From Aurantiacibacter rhizosphaerae (GTDB lineage: Bacteria; Pseudomonadota; Alphaproteobacteria; Sphingomonadales; Sphingomonadaceae), in NCBI RefSeq assembly GCF_009807005.1, contig NZ_WUBR01000001.1, forward strand, positions 310,001-374,000: 64,000 nucleotides of DNA. The letters are read 5' to 3'. Numbering within the stretch: the stretch's first letter is position 1; each line of letters begins with the position of its first letter. The position numbers and the translations under genes are program-made. The notes under the pieces are model-generated. The model had not been told where the DNA came from, did no database searches, and saw only the letters and a program-made list of their open reading frames with translations. Of the stretch, positions 63,312-64,000 are shown one piece after another.

Positions 63312-64000
63312 GCTGGGACGATTACTTCGCTGAGGATGCCGGAGCGACAGAGGCCGAGGGGCGCGGCAAATCGCGCACTTTGACGGTCGGCTGGACAGTG
63401 AAATGGGATGTGAAGGGAGGCGCGATCTGGGCGCCGCCCAAGGCATTCAGCCGATCCGATGCCAAGGCTGCCAGCGCCAAGTCCATCCAGGCGTGCCCCG
63501 CCGCCATCGATTTTGACCGTCGGCATTTCGTCATTCCGTGCCCGGTGGATCTGGAACTGGCCTTTGCCCGCAATGCGCAGGGGCAGCTGCAACTGGTGGA
63601 TAACAATGGCGAAAAATCCGCCATGCGCCCGCAAGGCCGCGCCAACCTGTTCATCGTGCAGCCCAGCAGCGAATGGCGGCACCCGGATCGCCCCATCATC
63701 CAGTTCACCGCACCTTACGTGTTCGTGGCGGATGAGCCGTGCTGGGTGGTGCAGACAGCGCCGCATCTGCACTGGTTCCCGCAGCCGCGCCCCGGCGTGC
63801 AGATGGGCGGGCGTTATCCCGTGCATATCTGGCCGCGCCCGCTGGCCTGGGCGTTCGAATGGTATGACATTTCCAAACCGCTGAAGCTGACCCGCGGGGA
63901 ACCGTGGTTCTACGTGCATTTCGAAACCGAGAATCCCGGCGCGCGCGTGCGGCTGGTGGAACAGGAAATGACGGAAGATCTGGACAGCTATCTCAATTCG
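63308..64000 (+). CDS. Hypothetical protein, cut by right window edge
   Basis: From an ATG overlapping the nth stop (ATGA), 231 codons run open to the window end. I recognise no family. The product is soluble-looking, with many aromatic and proline residues: TVGWTVKWDVKGGAIWAPP, AIDFDRRHFVIPCPVDLEL, YVFVADEPCWVVQTAPHLHWFP, RPLAWAFEWYDISKP. Beta-rich structure seems likely. No signal peptide or catalytic motif is visible. Translational coupling to a DNA-repair gene is the only hint of context. Confidence 0.75.
   Translation, partial: MSWDDYFAEDAGATEAEGRGKSRTLTVGWTVKWDVKGGAIWAPPKAFSRSDAKAASAKSIQACPAAIDFDRRHFVIPCPVDLELAFARNAQGQLQLVDNNGEKSAMRPQGRANLFIVQPSSEWRHPDRPIIQFTAPYVFVADEPCWVVQTAPHLHWFPQPRPGVQMGGRYPVHIWPRPLAWAFEWYDISKPLKLTRGEPWFYVHFETENPGARVRLVEQEMTEDLDSYLNS

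Overview
The window is GC-rich chromosomal DNA from an alphaproteobacterium, most likely order Sphingomonadales and probably family Erythrobacteraceae. This is inferred from protein style and gene content, not from a database search. Supporting signs are the alphaproteobacterial forms of RpoB/RpoC, a 184-residue dCTP deaminase, an HWE/HisKA_2-type histidine kinase, DUF4402 pilin-like proteins, and two GGAAC/CGTT-type promoter candidates of the EcfG general stress response. I see no phage, insertion sequence, CRISPR array, rRNA or tRNA. The region looks like ordinary core chromosome with one accessory surface-structure locus.

Layout. 1-8.3 kb: peptidases (a cut M24 aminopeptidase P, an S9 oligopeptidase), a thioesterase, a GDSL hydrolase, a HerA-like ATPase, dcd and an NTF2-like protein. 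8.3-12.5 kb: a His-rich TonB-dependent receptor of the zinc type, gltX and a small lipoprotein. 12.6-21.6 kb: rpoB-rpoC with its own promoter, a long leader and a strong terminator. 21.6-29.6 kb: an SRPBCC protein, then a six-gene chaperone-usher-like locus (four DUF4402 pilin-like proteins, a PapD-like chaperone and a 1276-residue usher with a long disordered N-terminus). This is the most novel part of the window. 29.7-38.9 kb: ftsK, a ThiE-like protein, yggS, a secreted protein, glnD, lgt and a MidA/NDUFAF7-type methyltransferase. 38.9-42.7 kb: a sensor kinase coupled to an osmoprotectant-type ABC transporter. 42.8-46.6 kb: leucine catabolism (isovaleryl-CoA dehydrogenase, an esterase, methylcrotonyl-CoA carboxylase beta subunit). 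46.7-52.6 kb: envelope and stress genes (lipoprotein, acyltransferase, DUF1295, EEP hydrolase, M50B protease, AI-2E-type permease). 52.7-57.6 kb: gyrB, a 26-residue membrane peptide with its own promoter and terminator, a phased 10-bp tandem repeat array, and guaA. 57.7-64 kb: an Old Yellow Enzyme, a CHRD lipoprotein, an MFS-DoxX-DoxX operon, two consecutive HhH-GPD DNA glycosylases and a cut gene of unknown function.

How the genes work together. Housekeeping modules (transcription, chromosome segregation and supercoiling, nitrogen signalling, lipoprotein maturation, purine synthesis) are interleaved with small operons. Several operons show tight translational coupling: chaperone/usher, ABC ATPase/permease, esterase/MCC-beta, the DoxX pair, and nth with the unknown gene after it. 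Two lipoprotein genes carry EcfG-like promoters, suggesting that envelope stress functions are tied to the general stress response. The ThiE-like and yggS genes diverge from start codons only 20 bp apart over a palindromic TATA element.
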